The notes: generated by a model from the letters alone, not told the origin. 14,888 nucleotides of DNA from ATZT02 sp964655115 (GCA_964655115.1 CAZZKM010000025.1:1-14888), one strand, 5' to 3'; positions 6,744 through 14,675 are shown, numbered from the stretch's first letter. Made by a program: numbers and translations.

Positions 6744-7409
6744 TTAATTTGCTGCAGTAATTGCTAAATGACGCAATTCTTTCATTGCTTTGTCTGGATC
6801 AGTTGTCGAAAAAGCTGCGGAACCAACAACTAAAAAGTCAGCACCAGCCTTTGTTGCTTTCTCAATCGTTTCTAGACCAACTCCTCCATCCACTTGAATC
6901 CACACGTTTAATTGTTTCGTAGAAATTTCACTACGTGCTTGTTGCACTTTGAGCAACATGTCATCCATGAACTTTTGTCCACCAAAACCTGGCTCTACCG
7001 TCATGACTAGTAAGACATCAATTTCAGTTAACAATTCTCTAACTTGTTCATAATTAGTTTTAGGCTTTATAGCTACCCCGACTTTTTTATTTAGGTTATG
7101 TATATCTTTTATTATTTTTCTTGGATCTTTAGCGGCTTCTAAATGAAAAGTAATGGAATCTGCACCTGCATCTGCAAAATCAATTGCCCATTTATCAGGA
7201 TTTTCAATCATTAAATGTGCGTCTAAGGGTTTGATTCGTCTTTTTGACAGATTCTCTAAAAGTGATTTTCCAAAACTTAGGTTAGGTACAAAGTGGTTAT
7301 CCATAACATCAAAATGAATCCAATCAATAGAGTTATTTACATTCAATATTTCTTTTTCAAGATTTATGGGGTCTGCATTCAAAATACTGGCTGCAATTTT
7401 TATTTCCAT
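6744..7409 (-). CDS. rpe: Ribulose-phosphate 3-epimerase
   Basis: Rpe interconverts ribulose 5-phosphate and xylulose 5-phosphate in the pentose phosphate pathway. Ribulose 5-phosphate is also the precursor of the DHBP needed by the riboflavin genes that follow, which fits the conserved linkage. The 221-residue TIM barrel shows IAASILNAD near the N-terminus, WIHFDVMDNHFVPNLSFG (metal ligands H32, D34), LDAHLMIENP (H65), TVEPGFGGQKF and WIQVDGGV (D173). All catalytic and metal residues are present. The gene follows fmt after 52 nt, has no recognisable Shine-Dalgarno sequence, and may have its own leaderless promoter. Confidence 0.97.
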   Translation of the reverse strand: MEIKIAASILNADPINLEKEILNVNNSIDWIHFDVMDNHFVPNLSFGKSLLENLSKRRIKPLDAHLMIENPDKWAIDFADAGADSITFHLEAAKDPRKIIKDIHNLNKKVGVAIKPKTNYEQVRELLTEIDVLLVMTVEPGFGGQKFMDDMLLKVQQARSEISTKQLNVWIQVDGGVGLETIEKATKAGADFLVVGSAAFSTTDPDKAMKELRHLAITAAN

Positions 7410-7415
7410 AGGTAT

Positions 7416-7421
7416 AGATTA
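7416..7421 (-). promoter_or_regulatory. Possible -10 element for leaderless rpe mRNA
   Basis: On the minus strand TAATCT ends 6 nt before the rpe ATG (TAATCT-ATACCT-ATG). Such a TAnnnT box 6-8 nt before a start codon lacking a Shine-Dalgarno sequence is the usual signature of leaderless actinobacterial transcripts. No convincing -35 box was found. The AT-rich background makes chance matches likely. Confidence 0.25.
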
Positions 7422-7461
7422 CTTGTTTGACTTTAGATGAAGCTGTGTAAGACTCGAGAAC

Positions 7462-8376
7462 TTAATCAAATTTTAGACTTTCTTTTAATTGGACACCATT
7501 TAACCAATCTAGAGCTCGCATTCTTTTTTTACCTTGGGGAATTACCTCTCCTAAAACTAACGGTTCTGATTCAGTCCCTACTAATACAGTCTTTGACTGA
7601 ATTTTAATTTCTCCTGGAGGTAAAGATTCATTGCCCAAACCTTGAAAACTTAAAATCTTAATTTTATCGCCTCGAAACACAGACCAAGCAGCCAAGAAAT
7701 CATTTCCTGTTTTGATCTTTAAAATAATTTTATTGCAACTTGAATTCCAATCAATTTTTAAATCTTTTTCATTAAGTTTTGGCGCATAGGTAACATCTCC
7801 TTTTTGCTCTATTTTTTTAATTTTGTTATTCTCTATATCATCTAAAAATTTATCTAGATTTAATACAGCAAGTTCGTTTAAAGCATGGATTAATTTTCTA
7901 TAATCCAAGTCGTTTGATTCTATTTTCTTTTGGAGCAAAATAGGTCCTGTATCTAATCCCTGGTCCAGTTGAAACCAGGTAATACCCGCTTCTTTTAAGT
8001 CATTTAATATCGTCCATTGCACTGGTGCAGCACCTCTTAATTCTGGAAGCAATGAGTAGTGCAAGTTGATCCATCCATGTTTTGGTATTGCCAATAATTC
8101 TGCTGGTACGAGTTGTCCAAAAGCCACAACTACTGCCAAATCAAATTCTAAATTCTTTAATTCATTCTCAAATAAATCAGAGATATTATTTGATTCAAAA
8201 ATATTTATTTTCTTCTCAATACAATATTGTGCTATGTCTGTTTTGGTTAACTTCTTTTCTCTACCTTTTGGTTTGGCATTTTGTGTTACAACGGCTACTA
8301 ATTGATGCCTTGAGTTACTAATCTTTTCTAAGATTGGAATTGCTGATTTAGGTGAACTAAAAAAAATAATCTTCAT
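7462..8376 (-). CDS. fmt: Methionyl-tRNA formyltransferase
   Basis: Fmt transfers a formyl group from 10-formyltetrahydrofolate to initiator methionyl-tRNA. The 304-residue protein has the formyltransferase fold first, with GWINLHYSLLPELRGAAPVQ carrying the catalytic Asn104 and His106, and LDQGLDTGPIL carrying Asp142. These fall within two residues of the E. coli positions. The C-terminal OB-like tRNA-binding domain (about 205-304) includes the LKIKTGNDFLAAWSVF segment. It begins directly after the def stop codon (TAA then ATG) with no visible Shine-Dalgarno sequence, so it is probably translated by coupling to def, its functional partner. The 52 nt after it contain no gene. Confidence 0.97.
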   Translation of the reverse strand: MKIIFFSSPKSAIPILEKISNSRHQLVAVVTQNAKPKGREKKLTKTDIAQYCIEKKINIFESNNISDLFENELKNLEFDLAVVVAFGQLVPAELLAIPKHGWINLHYSLLPELRGAAPVQWTILNDLKEAGITWFQLDQGLDTGPILLQKKIESNDLDYRKLIHALNELAVLNLDKFLDDIENNKIKKIEQKGDVTYAPKLNEKDLKIDWNSSCNKIILKIKTGNDFLAAWSVFRGDKIKILSFQGLGNESLPPGEIKIQSKTVLVGTESEPLVLGEVIPQGKKRMRALDWLNGVQLKESLKFD

Positions 8377-8925
8377 TTATATATTCAATCCAAAAGTTTC
8401 ATGGGGACTAACTTTTACTATCGGTTTCTCACCACCGAACCAATCTGATTCTCGAATAGCTTTCATAGCCAATTTGCGTGTGTCATTGTCTAATCTGTCT
8501 ACGAAAATTATTCCGTCTAAATGATCTGTTTCATGTTGAATGCATCTTGCAAGAAGTTCTGAACCTTCAATAACCACGTCCTCTCCGTACATATTTTTTC
8601 CCGATGCAATGACTCCAAAAGATCTTTCAGTGTTGAATGCAAGACCAGGTACTGACAAACAACCTTCGTCGCCAATTTGATTTTGCTCGGATAATTTCAA
8701 TATTGGATTTATTAAATGTCCTGGCTTATCCTCTTCAACGCAGTATGTGAAAACTCTTAAAGAAACTCCAATTTGAGGTGCTGCTAAACCAACTCCTGGA
8801 GCTTCTAGCATTGTTTCTGTTAGATCCTTTACTAAGTTTCTTATTTCTTTATCAAAATTTGTAACTTCGTCAGCTTTTTTAGTAAGAATTGGGTCACCGA
8901 ATACTTTTATCGATTTGATTGACAT
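8377..8925 (-). CDS. def: Peptide deformylase
   Basis: Def removes the formyl group from the N-terminal methionine of nascent proteins, undoing the modification made by the next gene, fmt. The three metal-enzyme motifs are intact: GVGLAAPQIG (residues 44-53), EGCLSVPG (from 87, with the Cys ligand) and QHETDHLDGI (HExxH at 131-135). At 182 residues it is of ordinary length for an actinobacterial deformylase. The gene lies 24 nt after priA. Its ATG has no Shine-Dalgarno sequence, and a TAGAAT box stands 7 nt before it, so it may be transcribed as a leaderless mRNA. Confidence 0.97.
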   Translation of the reverse strand: MSIKSIKVFGDPILTKKADEVTNFDKEIRNLVKDLTETMLEAPGVGLAAPQIGVSLRVFTYCVEEDKPGHLINPILKLSEQNQIGDEGCLSVPGLAFNTERSFGVIASGKNMYGEDVVIEGSELLARCIQHETDHLDGIIFVDRLDNDTRKLAMKAIRESDWFGGEKPIVKVSPHETFGLNI

Positions 8926-8932
8926 ATTTACT

Positions 8933-8938
8933 ATTCTA
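8933..8938 (-). promoter_or_regulatory. Possible -10 element for leaderless def-fmt mRNA
   Basis: On the minus strand TAGAAT (5 of 6 to TATAAT) is followed by a 7-nt spacer AGTAAAT and the def ATG. Transcription would start at or next to the A of the start codon. The gap has no Shine-Dalgarno sequence, consistent with leaderless translation. The -35 position (GATATC) does not match. It overlaps the short priA-def spacer. Confidence 0.32.
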
Positions 8939-8949
8939 TTACTTTAAAA

Positions 8950-10818
8950 CTATTCGATATCGTAAGGATTATATTTAACTCGCACAGGATTTCTTTTTTT
9001 AAGACTAAATCGATTAATTATAGCCCTGAGCATTGATGGAAATAGAATTTTATCGTTTGTAAGAACAACGAGTCTGGATTCATTATTTTTCTCATCAATG
9101 TTTGGACCAAGAATTATCAAATTTTGAATTTTGCTAATTTCTTCCATTAATTCATTTATTTCATTCAAATTGCCCGTTATTACATAAGAGTTATTAATAG
9201 GAAACAAATTAGTTTCCTGTCTGATTCTATATTCAAGTTCAAGATGCCAATTACTAGTCTTCTTAATAAGTGATTGAATTATCCGATTCTGTGTATCTAG
9301 ATTGATGAACACTTTTCCGTTTTGTGAGTGTTTCTTAACTAAGCTGATCGCATTTATCCATTTTCGAAAGGTGTCTTCATTGCTTGATAACCCTGATTTT
9401 GCCAAATACAAATAAGCATCAATAACAATTAGCGCAGAATATTGATCTTCAGATATTGGCTCTGCTCCTGGAGTTGCCACAACAATACATTTTTCGTTTC
9501 TAATTTTTCTTAAAATATTTTTTCCACCCGAGGTAACAATTTTTACACCTGGGAATGATTTACCAATTTCTTCTACTATTTTTTTCTGTCCAGAGACGCT
9601 TGTTGTGTGTCTAGTTGATTTGCAATATTGGCATTGCCAAAAAGTTACAGCTTTAGAACACCATTTACACTGCAGAGATTCATTTTTTTCACTTTTATGT
9701 AATGGTCCTGAACAGAAATTACATCGTAAACTTTCCCGACAGTCTAAACATTGTAAATTACTGGAATAGCCAAGTCTTGGAACTTGAACAAGGACATTTG
9801 ATATCTTCAATCCATCTTGAATCATTTTCCAAGCAGTAGTTGGAATCATTTTAATTTTTTCCAATGGATCATCCGAAATATTTAAAATTAATTCGGGCCA
9901 AAAATCTTCTTTTTCTGGAATAGAAATCTCTTGGATTAAATTATTTTTTATATCCATAAATGACTTAAGACTTTTTCCAAAACCGGTGAGCAATAAATAT
10001 GAATCATTTAATTGACTTCGAGTAAGGCAAACTTCTCGAACGTTCCAGTATGGCGCTTGCTGTGAATAATAATTTTCTTCGAATTCGTCCCAAAGAATAA
10101 TTAATCCTAAATTATGAACTGGTGCAAATACCGCATTCCTGGTTCCAACTACGACATCTACCGAAGTCGTTAATATATTTAGAAATGCTTCGTATCTTTG
10201 ACTTGGTTCTTGTTCTGCACTTAAAACCTGTGAATTAATATTTTCTAGATTCAAAAATTCGATAAAATTTGTAACGTCACTATAATTCGGAAAAATTACA
10301 ATTGTTTGTCTTTTTTGTTGTTTAACTTTTGTAATTGATTCCAATAGGTATTGGTAATAGTCATAGTTAGGTGGAAACTCGATGAAGATTACTTTTTTTT
10401 CAAAGTTATCAAAAGAAAAATCATAATTCTTGATTGGTTTAAAACTTGATGATTTGTATTTTTTTTCAATTTTAGCTTGTCGAGGTGGAACGCTAAATCT
10501 TAAACAATCGTTTAATGTTCCAATAAATTGATCAGATGTTATTCGACAAATTTCTACTATGTCGGACTTTAGTACAGGTAATTCTGAGATAACTTTATCT
10601 ATTTTTGAAAGTTTTTTGCTTTCTAATTGAGATTTTCTTCTTTCTACTACCCAGCCCTCTAAATTCCTTCCAGCGAATTTGACTTTAACTTTTACTCCAG
10701 GTTGACATGATTCATCAAATTCCATTGGTATTTCGTAGTCGAAAGGGTAATCAAGGTGTGGAAGAGATAAATCTAATACAACTTTTGCTATGGGTAAGTG
10801 TTGCTTCAAAGCTAACAC
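8950..10818 (-). CDS. priA: PriA-like replication restart protein with degenerate motor
   Basis: PriA recognises stalled forks and reloads the replisome. The N-terminal 3'-DNA-binding domain is clear: IAKVVLDLSLPHLDYPFDYE (about residues 10-29), then KVKFAGRNLEGWVVER. The zinc-binding region is complete, with four CxxC pairs at C357/C360, C366/C369, C384/C387 and C396/C399. Between them the helicase fold is recognisable (VVVGTRNAVFAPV at 222-234), but no Walker A GxGKT loop exists and the DEAH/DEEH box reads DEFE (244-247). Loss of helicase motifs is a known trait of actinobacterial PriA, so DNA unwinding is not expected. The protein has 622 residues against about 730 in E. coli. The start is taken as GTG at 10818. 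A TTG at 10809 sits better behind AGGTG and may be the true start. It follows metK by 10 nt. Confidence 0.9.
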   Translation of the reverse strand: MLALKQHLPIAKVVLDLSLPHLDYPFDYEIPMEFDESCQPGVKVKVKFAGRNLEGWVVERRKSQLESKKLSKIDKVISELPVLKSDIVEICRITSDQFIGTLNDCLRFSVPPRQAKIEKKYKSSSFKPIKNYDFSFDNFEKKVIFIEFPPNYDYYQYLLESITKVKQQKRQTIVIFPNYSDVTNFIEFLNLENINSQVLSAEQEPSQRYEAFLNILTTSVDVVVGTRNAVFAPVHNLGLIILWDEFEENYYSQQAPYWNVREVCLTRSQLNDSYLLLTGFGKSLKSFMDIKNNLIQEISIPEKEDFWPELILNISDDPLEKIKMIPTTAWKMIQDGLKISNVLVQVPRLGYSSNLQCLDCRESLRCNFCSGPLHKSEKNESLQCKWCSKAVTFWQCQYCKSTRHTTSVSGQKKIVEEIGKSFPGVKIVTSGGKNILRKIRNEKCIVVATPGAEPISEDQYSALIVIDAYLYLAKSGLSSNEDTFRKWINAISLVKKHSQNGKVFINLDTQNRIIQSLIKKTSNWHLELEYRIRQETNLFPINNSYVITGNLNEINELMEEISKIQNLIILGPNIDEKNNESRLVVLTNDKILFPSMLRAIINRFSLKKRNPVRVKYNPYDIE

Positions 10819-10828
10819 CTACAATCAA

Positions 10829-12028
10829 TTATTTTGATATCGCAGATTTTAAAGCTTCTGCTCTATCTGTTTTTTCCCAAGTAAAGTCTTGATCTTCTCT
10901 ACCAAAATGACCATAGGCTGCAGTCTTTCTATAAATAGGTCTTTTCAATTTTAAATCTCGGATGATTGCTGCAGGACGTAAATCAAAAACTTTTAATATG
11001 GCTTCTTGAATCTTTTCGTCACTGACAATTCCAGTTCCAAAAGTCTCAACGAAAACACCAACTGGCTGTGCTTTGCCAATTGCATATGCAACTTGTACTT
11101 CACATCTTTGTGCTAAACCTGCTGCAATGACATTTTTTGCAACCCAACGCATGGCATAAGCAGCTGACCTATCAACTTTTGAAGGATCTTTACCTGAAAA
11201 TGCTCCACCACCGTGACGGCTCATTCCACCATAAGTATCAACAATAATTTTTCGTCCTGTTAGTCCAGCATCTCCCATCGGACCACCGATTTCAAAACGA
11301 CCAGTTGGATTAACTAGCAGTCGATAATTATTTGTATCCAGTGAAACGTCGAGAGACTCTAAAACTTTTTTAACGACATGTTTTTCAATATCTGGTTTTA
11401 ATTGCTTGTCCAGATCTACCTCTGCTGCATGTTGTGAAGAGATAACTATTGTGTCAAGTCTTACTGGCTTATTTTGTTCGTCATATTCAATCGTTACTTG
11501 GGTTTTGCCATCTGGTCTTAAATATGACAAAGTTCCATTTTTCCTAACTTCGGTAAGTTTTTCAGCTAATCGATGCGCCAAATAAATTGGTAGCGGCATT
11601 AATGATTTCGTATCATTGCAGGCATATCCAAACATGAGACCTTGGTCTCCAGCGCCTTGTTTATCTAAAGGATCTTGCGAACCAGTTCTTTCTTCAAGAG
11701 CATCGTTTACTCCTTGTGCAATGTCAGGTGATTGTTTTCCAATCGATACAGAAACACCACAAGAATTACCATCAAAACCTTTAACTGATGAGTCATAGCC
11801 AATTTGAGTTACTACTTGTCTAATAATTTCGGGTACATCTGTATATCCACTGGTAGTCACTTCACCAGCGACATGTACTTGCCCTGTAGTAATTAATGTT
11901 TCTACAGCAACTCGGCTGTGAGGATCCTGACGTAACATATCGTCCAAAATGGAGTCACTAATTTGATCAGCAATTTTGTCTGGATGACCTTCAGTCACAG
12001 ATTCAGATGTAAACAAACGTCCAGCCAT
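10829..12028 (-). CDS. metK: S-adenosylmethionine synthase
   Basis: MetK makes S-adenosylmethionine from methionine and ATP, supplying methyl groups for the cell. The 399-residue protein has the three-domain structure and the signatures LFTSESVTEGHPDKIADQIS (His15 at the active site), the hexapeptide GAGDQG followed by LMFGYA, and the loop GGGAFSGKDPSKVDRS with its ATP-binding lysine and asparate. All are conserved. The ATG is preceded by AGAGAGGT at good spacing. A 33-nt gap separates it from coaBC, too short for a SAM riboswitch. The coaBC-metK-priA order is common in actinobacteria. Confidence 0.98.
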   Translation of the reverse strand: MAGRLFTSESVTEGHPDKIADQISDSILDDMLRQDPHSRVAVETLITTGQVHVAGEVTTSGYTDVPEIIRQVVTQIGYDSSVKGFDGNSCGVSVSIGKQSPDIAQGVNDALEERTGSQDPLDKQGAGDQGLMFGYACNDTKSLMPLPIYLAHRLAEKLTEVRKNGTLSYLRPDGKTQVTIEYDEQNKPVRLDTIVISSQHAAEVDLDKQLKPDIEKHVVKKVLESLDVSLDTNNYRLLVNPTGRFEIGGPMGDAGLTGRKIIVDTYGGMSRHGGGAFSGKDPSKVDRSAAYAMRWVAKNVIAAGLAQRCEVQVAYAIGKAQPVGVFVETFGTGIVSDEKIQEAILKVFDLRPAAIIRDLKLKRPIYRKTAAYGHFGREDQDFTWEKTDRAEALKSAISK

Positions 12029-12061
12029 TTAAAGAACCTCTCTAATTAGGTGTTTCTTTGG

Positions 12062-13315
12062 TCACGCAAGGTCGGGCTCGACCGGACTTTTCTTTATAGT
12101 ACCAACTTTAACTAAAAGGCCTGACAAATAATCTAAAGCCTCATTAGCAAGGGCAAATTTATTCTTTAAAGTCAATTTATGACTCAAATTACTCGTCACC
12201 ATTAAGAACTCATTATTTAAAGAGTCCATAGCTTGATCTTTTTTTACCTTATTTGCAAAAATTACATCACAGCCCTTCTCGTTAAGTTTTAGCCTTGCTG
12301 CTTGTTCAAATTGAACATCATCATCAATAGTTTCTGCTGCGAAACCTACAATCAATTGATTTTTTGACTTATTTTGTGAGATTTCTTTTAAAATATCAGG
12401 ATTTTTAATTAACTCAATAGTTATTTCATCACTACTTTTTTTAATTTTTTCTTGGGATTTATTTTTCACTCGATAATCAGAAACAGCTGCATTCATAATA
12501 ATTAAATCAAAATCTTTTACTCTTAAAAGTAGTTCTTCTCTTAATTGTGATGCTTCTTCTACTGGGACATAATCGCAACCAGCAGGAATCTCAGTTTTCA
12601 AATTTGCTCCCACAACGCAAACATCAGCACCTCGCGCCAGAGCAGCTTTTGCAAAAGATATTCCTTGCAGCCCACTGGACTTATTTCCAATGAATCTAAC
12701 TGGATCTATCGGTTCGCGAGTGCCACCAGCCGAAATCAAAACTTTAATATTTTTTAAATCCTGAATAGGATTAAGTGCGTTTCTTTCTATTACATTTTTT
12801 ACAAATTCAACTAATTTATTTGGATCAGGAAGTCTTCCTACACCTGAATCTTCACTGGTTAAAGCTCCTGTATCAGGCTTTATAACTAAATAATCTCTAT
12901 GTTTTAATTTTTCTATATTTTCTTGGGTTGCTATATTTTCCCACATTTCAGTGTGCATTGCTGGCGCTAAGACTTTAGGACATTTTGCCGTCAAAAGAGT
13001 TGCTAAAAGTGCATTGTCAGCAAAACCATTTACTAAGTGTGCAAGAAAATCTGCTGTTGCAGGTGCAACTAAAATAATGTCAGCGTTTTTAGCTATTTTT
13101 ACATGCTCGACTTCGTGTGGTTTATTCCAAATATCACTTACTACTTCTCTGCCACTTAAAGCAGCAAGAGTTGCTTCACCAATGAAATTTAATGCACTTT
13201 TTGTTGCGATAACCTGAACTTCAAAATTGTTTTCACGAAGTCTTCTAATTATTTCTGCAGATTTATACGCAGCAATTCCACCGGTAACACCTAAAACCAC
13301 TAATGGCTTAGTCAT
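12062..13315 (-). CDS. coaBC: Bifunctional phosphopantothenoylcysteine synthetase / decarboxylase
   Basis: CoaBC joins cysteine to 4'-phosphopantothenate (CoaB, C-terminal) and decarboxylates the product with FMN (CoaC, N-terminal) on the way to coenzyme A. CoaC (about 1-180) shows VLGVTGGIAAYKSAEIIRRL, active-site His71 in EHVKIA, and PAMHTEMWE. Here His replaces the more common Asn, an actinobacterial variant. CoaB (about 190-405) shows VLISAGGTREPIDPVRFIGN, MNAAVSDYR with Asn275, and KIKK (290-293). The motif usually written SSG(K/R)xG is SSGLQG (213-218), a small oddity. CoaC depends on FMN, which the riboflavin genes downstream help supply. It starts 11 nt after rpoZ. Confidence 0.97.
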   Translation of the reverse strand: MTKPLVVLGVTGGIAAYKSAEIIRRLRENNFEVQVIATKSALNFIGEATLAALSGREVVSDIWNKPHEVEHVKIAKNADIILVAPATADFLAHLVNGFADNALLATLLTAKCPKVLAPAMHTEMWENIATQENIEKLKHRDYLVIKPDTGALTSEDSGVGRLPDPNKLVEFVKNVIERNALNPIQDLKNIKVLISAGGTREPIDPVRFIGNKSSGLQGISFAKAALARGADVCVVGANLKTEIPAGCDYVPVEEASQLREELLLRVKDFDLIIMNAAVSDYRVKNKSQEKIKKSSDEITIELIKNPDILKEISQNKSKNQLIVGFAAETIDDDVQFEQAARLKLNEKGCDVIFANKVKKDQAMDSLNNEFLMVTSNLSHKLTLKNKFALANEALDYLSGLLVKVGTIKKSPVEPDLA

Positions 13316-13326
13316 AAGTAAACTTC

Positions 13327-13773
13327 TTAATTATTTTCTGAATTATTCTCTTCTGTATTTTCTACAGTTTCAGTTGTTTCTTCTACAACTTCAGTGGCTT
13401 CATCTTGATAAACCCCGGCAAAGGAATTGTCATAACTTGCGTTATATCTTTGTTGAGCTTGAATTGCTGCTAATCGTCGTTGTTCCATTTCAGCAGCTTC
13501 TTGAGCTAAAACTTCTGGATCAACGTGTTCGGTTTTTAATAACTTAGAATTAATTTCTCTTAAAGCAATTGAAAGTGGTTTTTCTTGAAGTTGGGTTTCA
13601 ACAAGTGGTCCAACGTATTCAAGTAAACCTTCACCAAGTTGTGAATAATAGGCGTTAATTTGTCTTGCACGCTTTGCTGCATAAATTACTAATTGATATT
13701 TTGAACCAGCGGTGTCTAATAAATCATCAATCGGAGGATTGGTAATTCCTTCTGGTTTTACTGGTGCAGCCAC
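13327..13773 (-). CDS. rpoZ: RNA polymerase omega subunit with long C-terminal tail
   Basis: Omega binds the beta-prime subunit and helps assemble RNA polymerase. The core (about residues 1-80) is strongly actinobacterial: EGITNPPIDDLLDTAGSKYQ, then LVIYAAKRARQINAYYSQLG, EGLLEYVGPLVET and EKPLSIALREINSKLL. Beyond this, residues 81-148 form an extension. It has a probable helix rich in Glu, Gln, Ala and Arg (DPEVLAQEAAEMEQRRLAA and on), then an acidic Glu/Thr/Asn tail (VVEETTETVENTEENNSENN). Actinobacterial omega proteins are usually about 85-110 residues, so 148 is long. The start is GTG with AGGA 9 nt upstream. It follows gmk by 39 nt, the usual order. Confidence 0.96.
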   Translation of the reverse strand: MAAPVKPEGITNPPIDDLLDTAGSKYQLVIYAAKRARQINAYYSQLGEGLLEYVGPLVETQLQEKPLSIALREINSKLLKTEHVDPEVLAQEAAEMEQRRLAAIQAQQRYNASYDNSFAGVYQDEATEVVEETTETVENTEENNSENN

Positions 13774-13812
13774 GTTTTCTAGTCCTAACTCTTTTGAATA
13801 ATTATTGAGTGC

Positions 13813-14364
13813 TTAATCAAGCCCTAATAAGGCTATCAGTTCGTCAACTGTGGATTGAACATCCTCATTAATCACCACGGCATCGAACTCATTTTCTGCC
13901 TTCAACTCATCCAAAGCAACCTGAAGCCTCAAATCTAATTCTTGACTTGATTCTGTACCTCGAGTGATCAATCTTCGTTTTAGTTCGTCTATTGAAGGGG
14001 GTTTGAGCATTACTAAAAAAGATTCAGGCATTGCTTTTTTAATCTGTCTTGCACCTTGCAAATCTATTTCTAAAACAACCATTTGATTGTTCTTGATTCT
14101 TTCTTCAACTGGTTTTCTAGGTGTGCCATACCAAGCACCTGCAAATTTTGCATATTCAAGTAATTTATTTTCATTTATTTCTTTAGCAAATTCTTCTTCA
14201 CTCAAAAACTGGTAATGATCATCATGTTTTTCGTCAGGTCTTGGTTTCCTGGTAGTAGCAGATACTGATAAAAAAACTTCAGGTTTCTTTTTCACAAGCT
14301 CTCTAACGACTGTTCCTTTTCCAACTCCAGATGGCCCAGCTAAAACAATTAAAGAAGCTTTCAT
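13813..14364 (-). CDS. gmk: Guanylate kinase
   Basis: Gmk phosphorylates GMP to GDP with ATP, needed for GTP, dGTP and recycling of cyclic GMP. The 183-residue protein shows the P-loop GPSGVGKGT (from residue 10), the GMP-binding segment SVSATTRKPRPDE, DHYQFLSEEEF and LLEYAKFAGAWYGTP, then VVLEIDLQGARQIK and the lid region LKRRLITRGTESSQEL. All expected regions are intact. Its ATG overlaps the mihF stop by one base (TAATG), with GAGGAA inside the end of mihF, so translation is probably coupled. GTP from this step is also the substrate of the GTP cyclohydrolase II encoded downstream. Confidence 0.98.
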   Translation of the reverse strand: MKASLIVLAGPSGVGKGTVVRELVKKKPEVFLSVSATTRKPRPDEKHDDHYQFLSEEEFAKEINENKLLEYAKFAGAWYGTPRKPVEERIKNNQMVVLEIDLQGARQIKKAMPESFLVMLKPPSIDELKRRLITRGTESSQELDLRLQVALDELKAENEFDAVVINEDVQSTVDELIALLGLD

Positions 14365-14675
14365 TAATTAAATTCCTCTAACAAGGCATTGATTTGATGA
14401 GGACCTAATCCTTTTAATCTTCTACTTTGAGCAATACCTATTTTATCCATTAAATTTTCTGCTCTAATTTTTCCAACACCAGGCATTGATTCAAGAAGTG
14501 CAATAACTTTCATTTTTGCGATAGCTTCATTAGAACTAATTTGATCAAATGCTGAATTTAAACTTAACTGACCTTTTTTTAATTTTTCTCTTAATTCAGC
14601 CCTTATTTTTCGATTGGCTGCTGCTTTTAATAAAGCTGCTTGTCTTTCTTCTTTTGTAAGAGAGGGTAAGGCCAT
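14364..14675 (-). CDS. mihF: Actinobacterial integration host factor (mIHF)
   Basis: mIHF is a small nucleoid-associated protein restricted to actinobacteria and unrelated in fold to the E. coli IHF. It binds DNA without strong sequence preference and aids compaction and site-specific recombination. The 103-residue product begins MALPSLTKEERQAALLKAAA, has a basic helix NRKIRAELREKLKKGQ, and contains the helix-two-turns-helix DNA-binding region SMPGVGKIRAENLMDKIGIA followed by QSRRLKGLGPHQI (about residues 63-95). The length is standard. The ATG has GGAAAG 8 nt upstream. It lies between pyrF and gmk, the diagnostic actinobacterial position, and strongly supports the phylum assignment. Confidence 0.96.
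   Translation of the reverse strand: MALPSLTKEERQAALLKAAANRKIRAELREKLKKGQLSLNSAFDQISSNEAIAKMKVIALLESMPGVGKIRAENLMDKIGIAQSRRLKGLGPHQINALLEEFN

Noticed and set aside
6742..7000. FMN riboswitch before the riboflavin genes
   Set aside because: ribD begins one base after rpe, and the upstream sequence is conserved rpe coding sequence. There is no room for the aptamer.
8066..8321. Two plus-strand frames opposite fmt
   Set aside because: Their composition is that of a reverse-complement shadow of an AT-rich gene, and fmt is complete on the other strand.
12029..12061. SAM riboswitch before metK
   Set aside because: The gap is only 33 nt and contains just a ribosome-binding site.
12951..13547. Plus-strand frames opposite coaBC and rpoZ
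   Set aside because: They are antisense to intact conserved genes and resemble no known protein.
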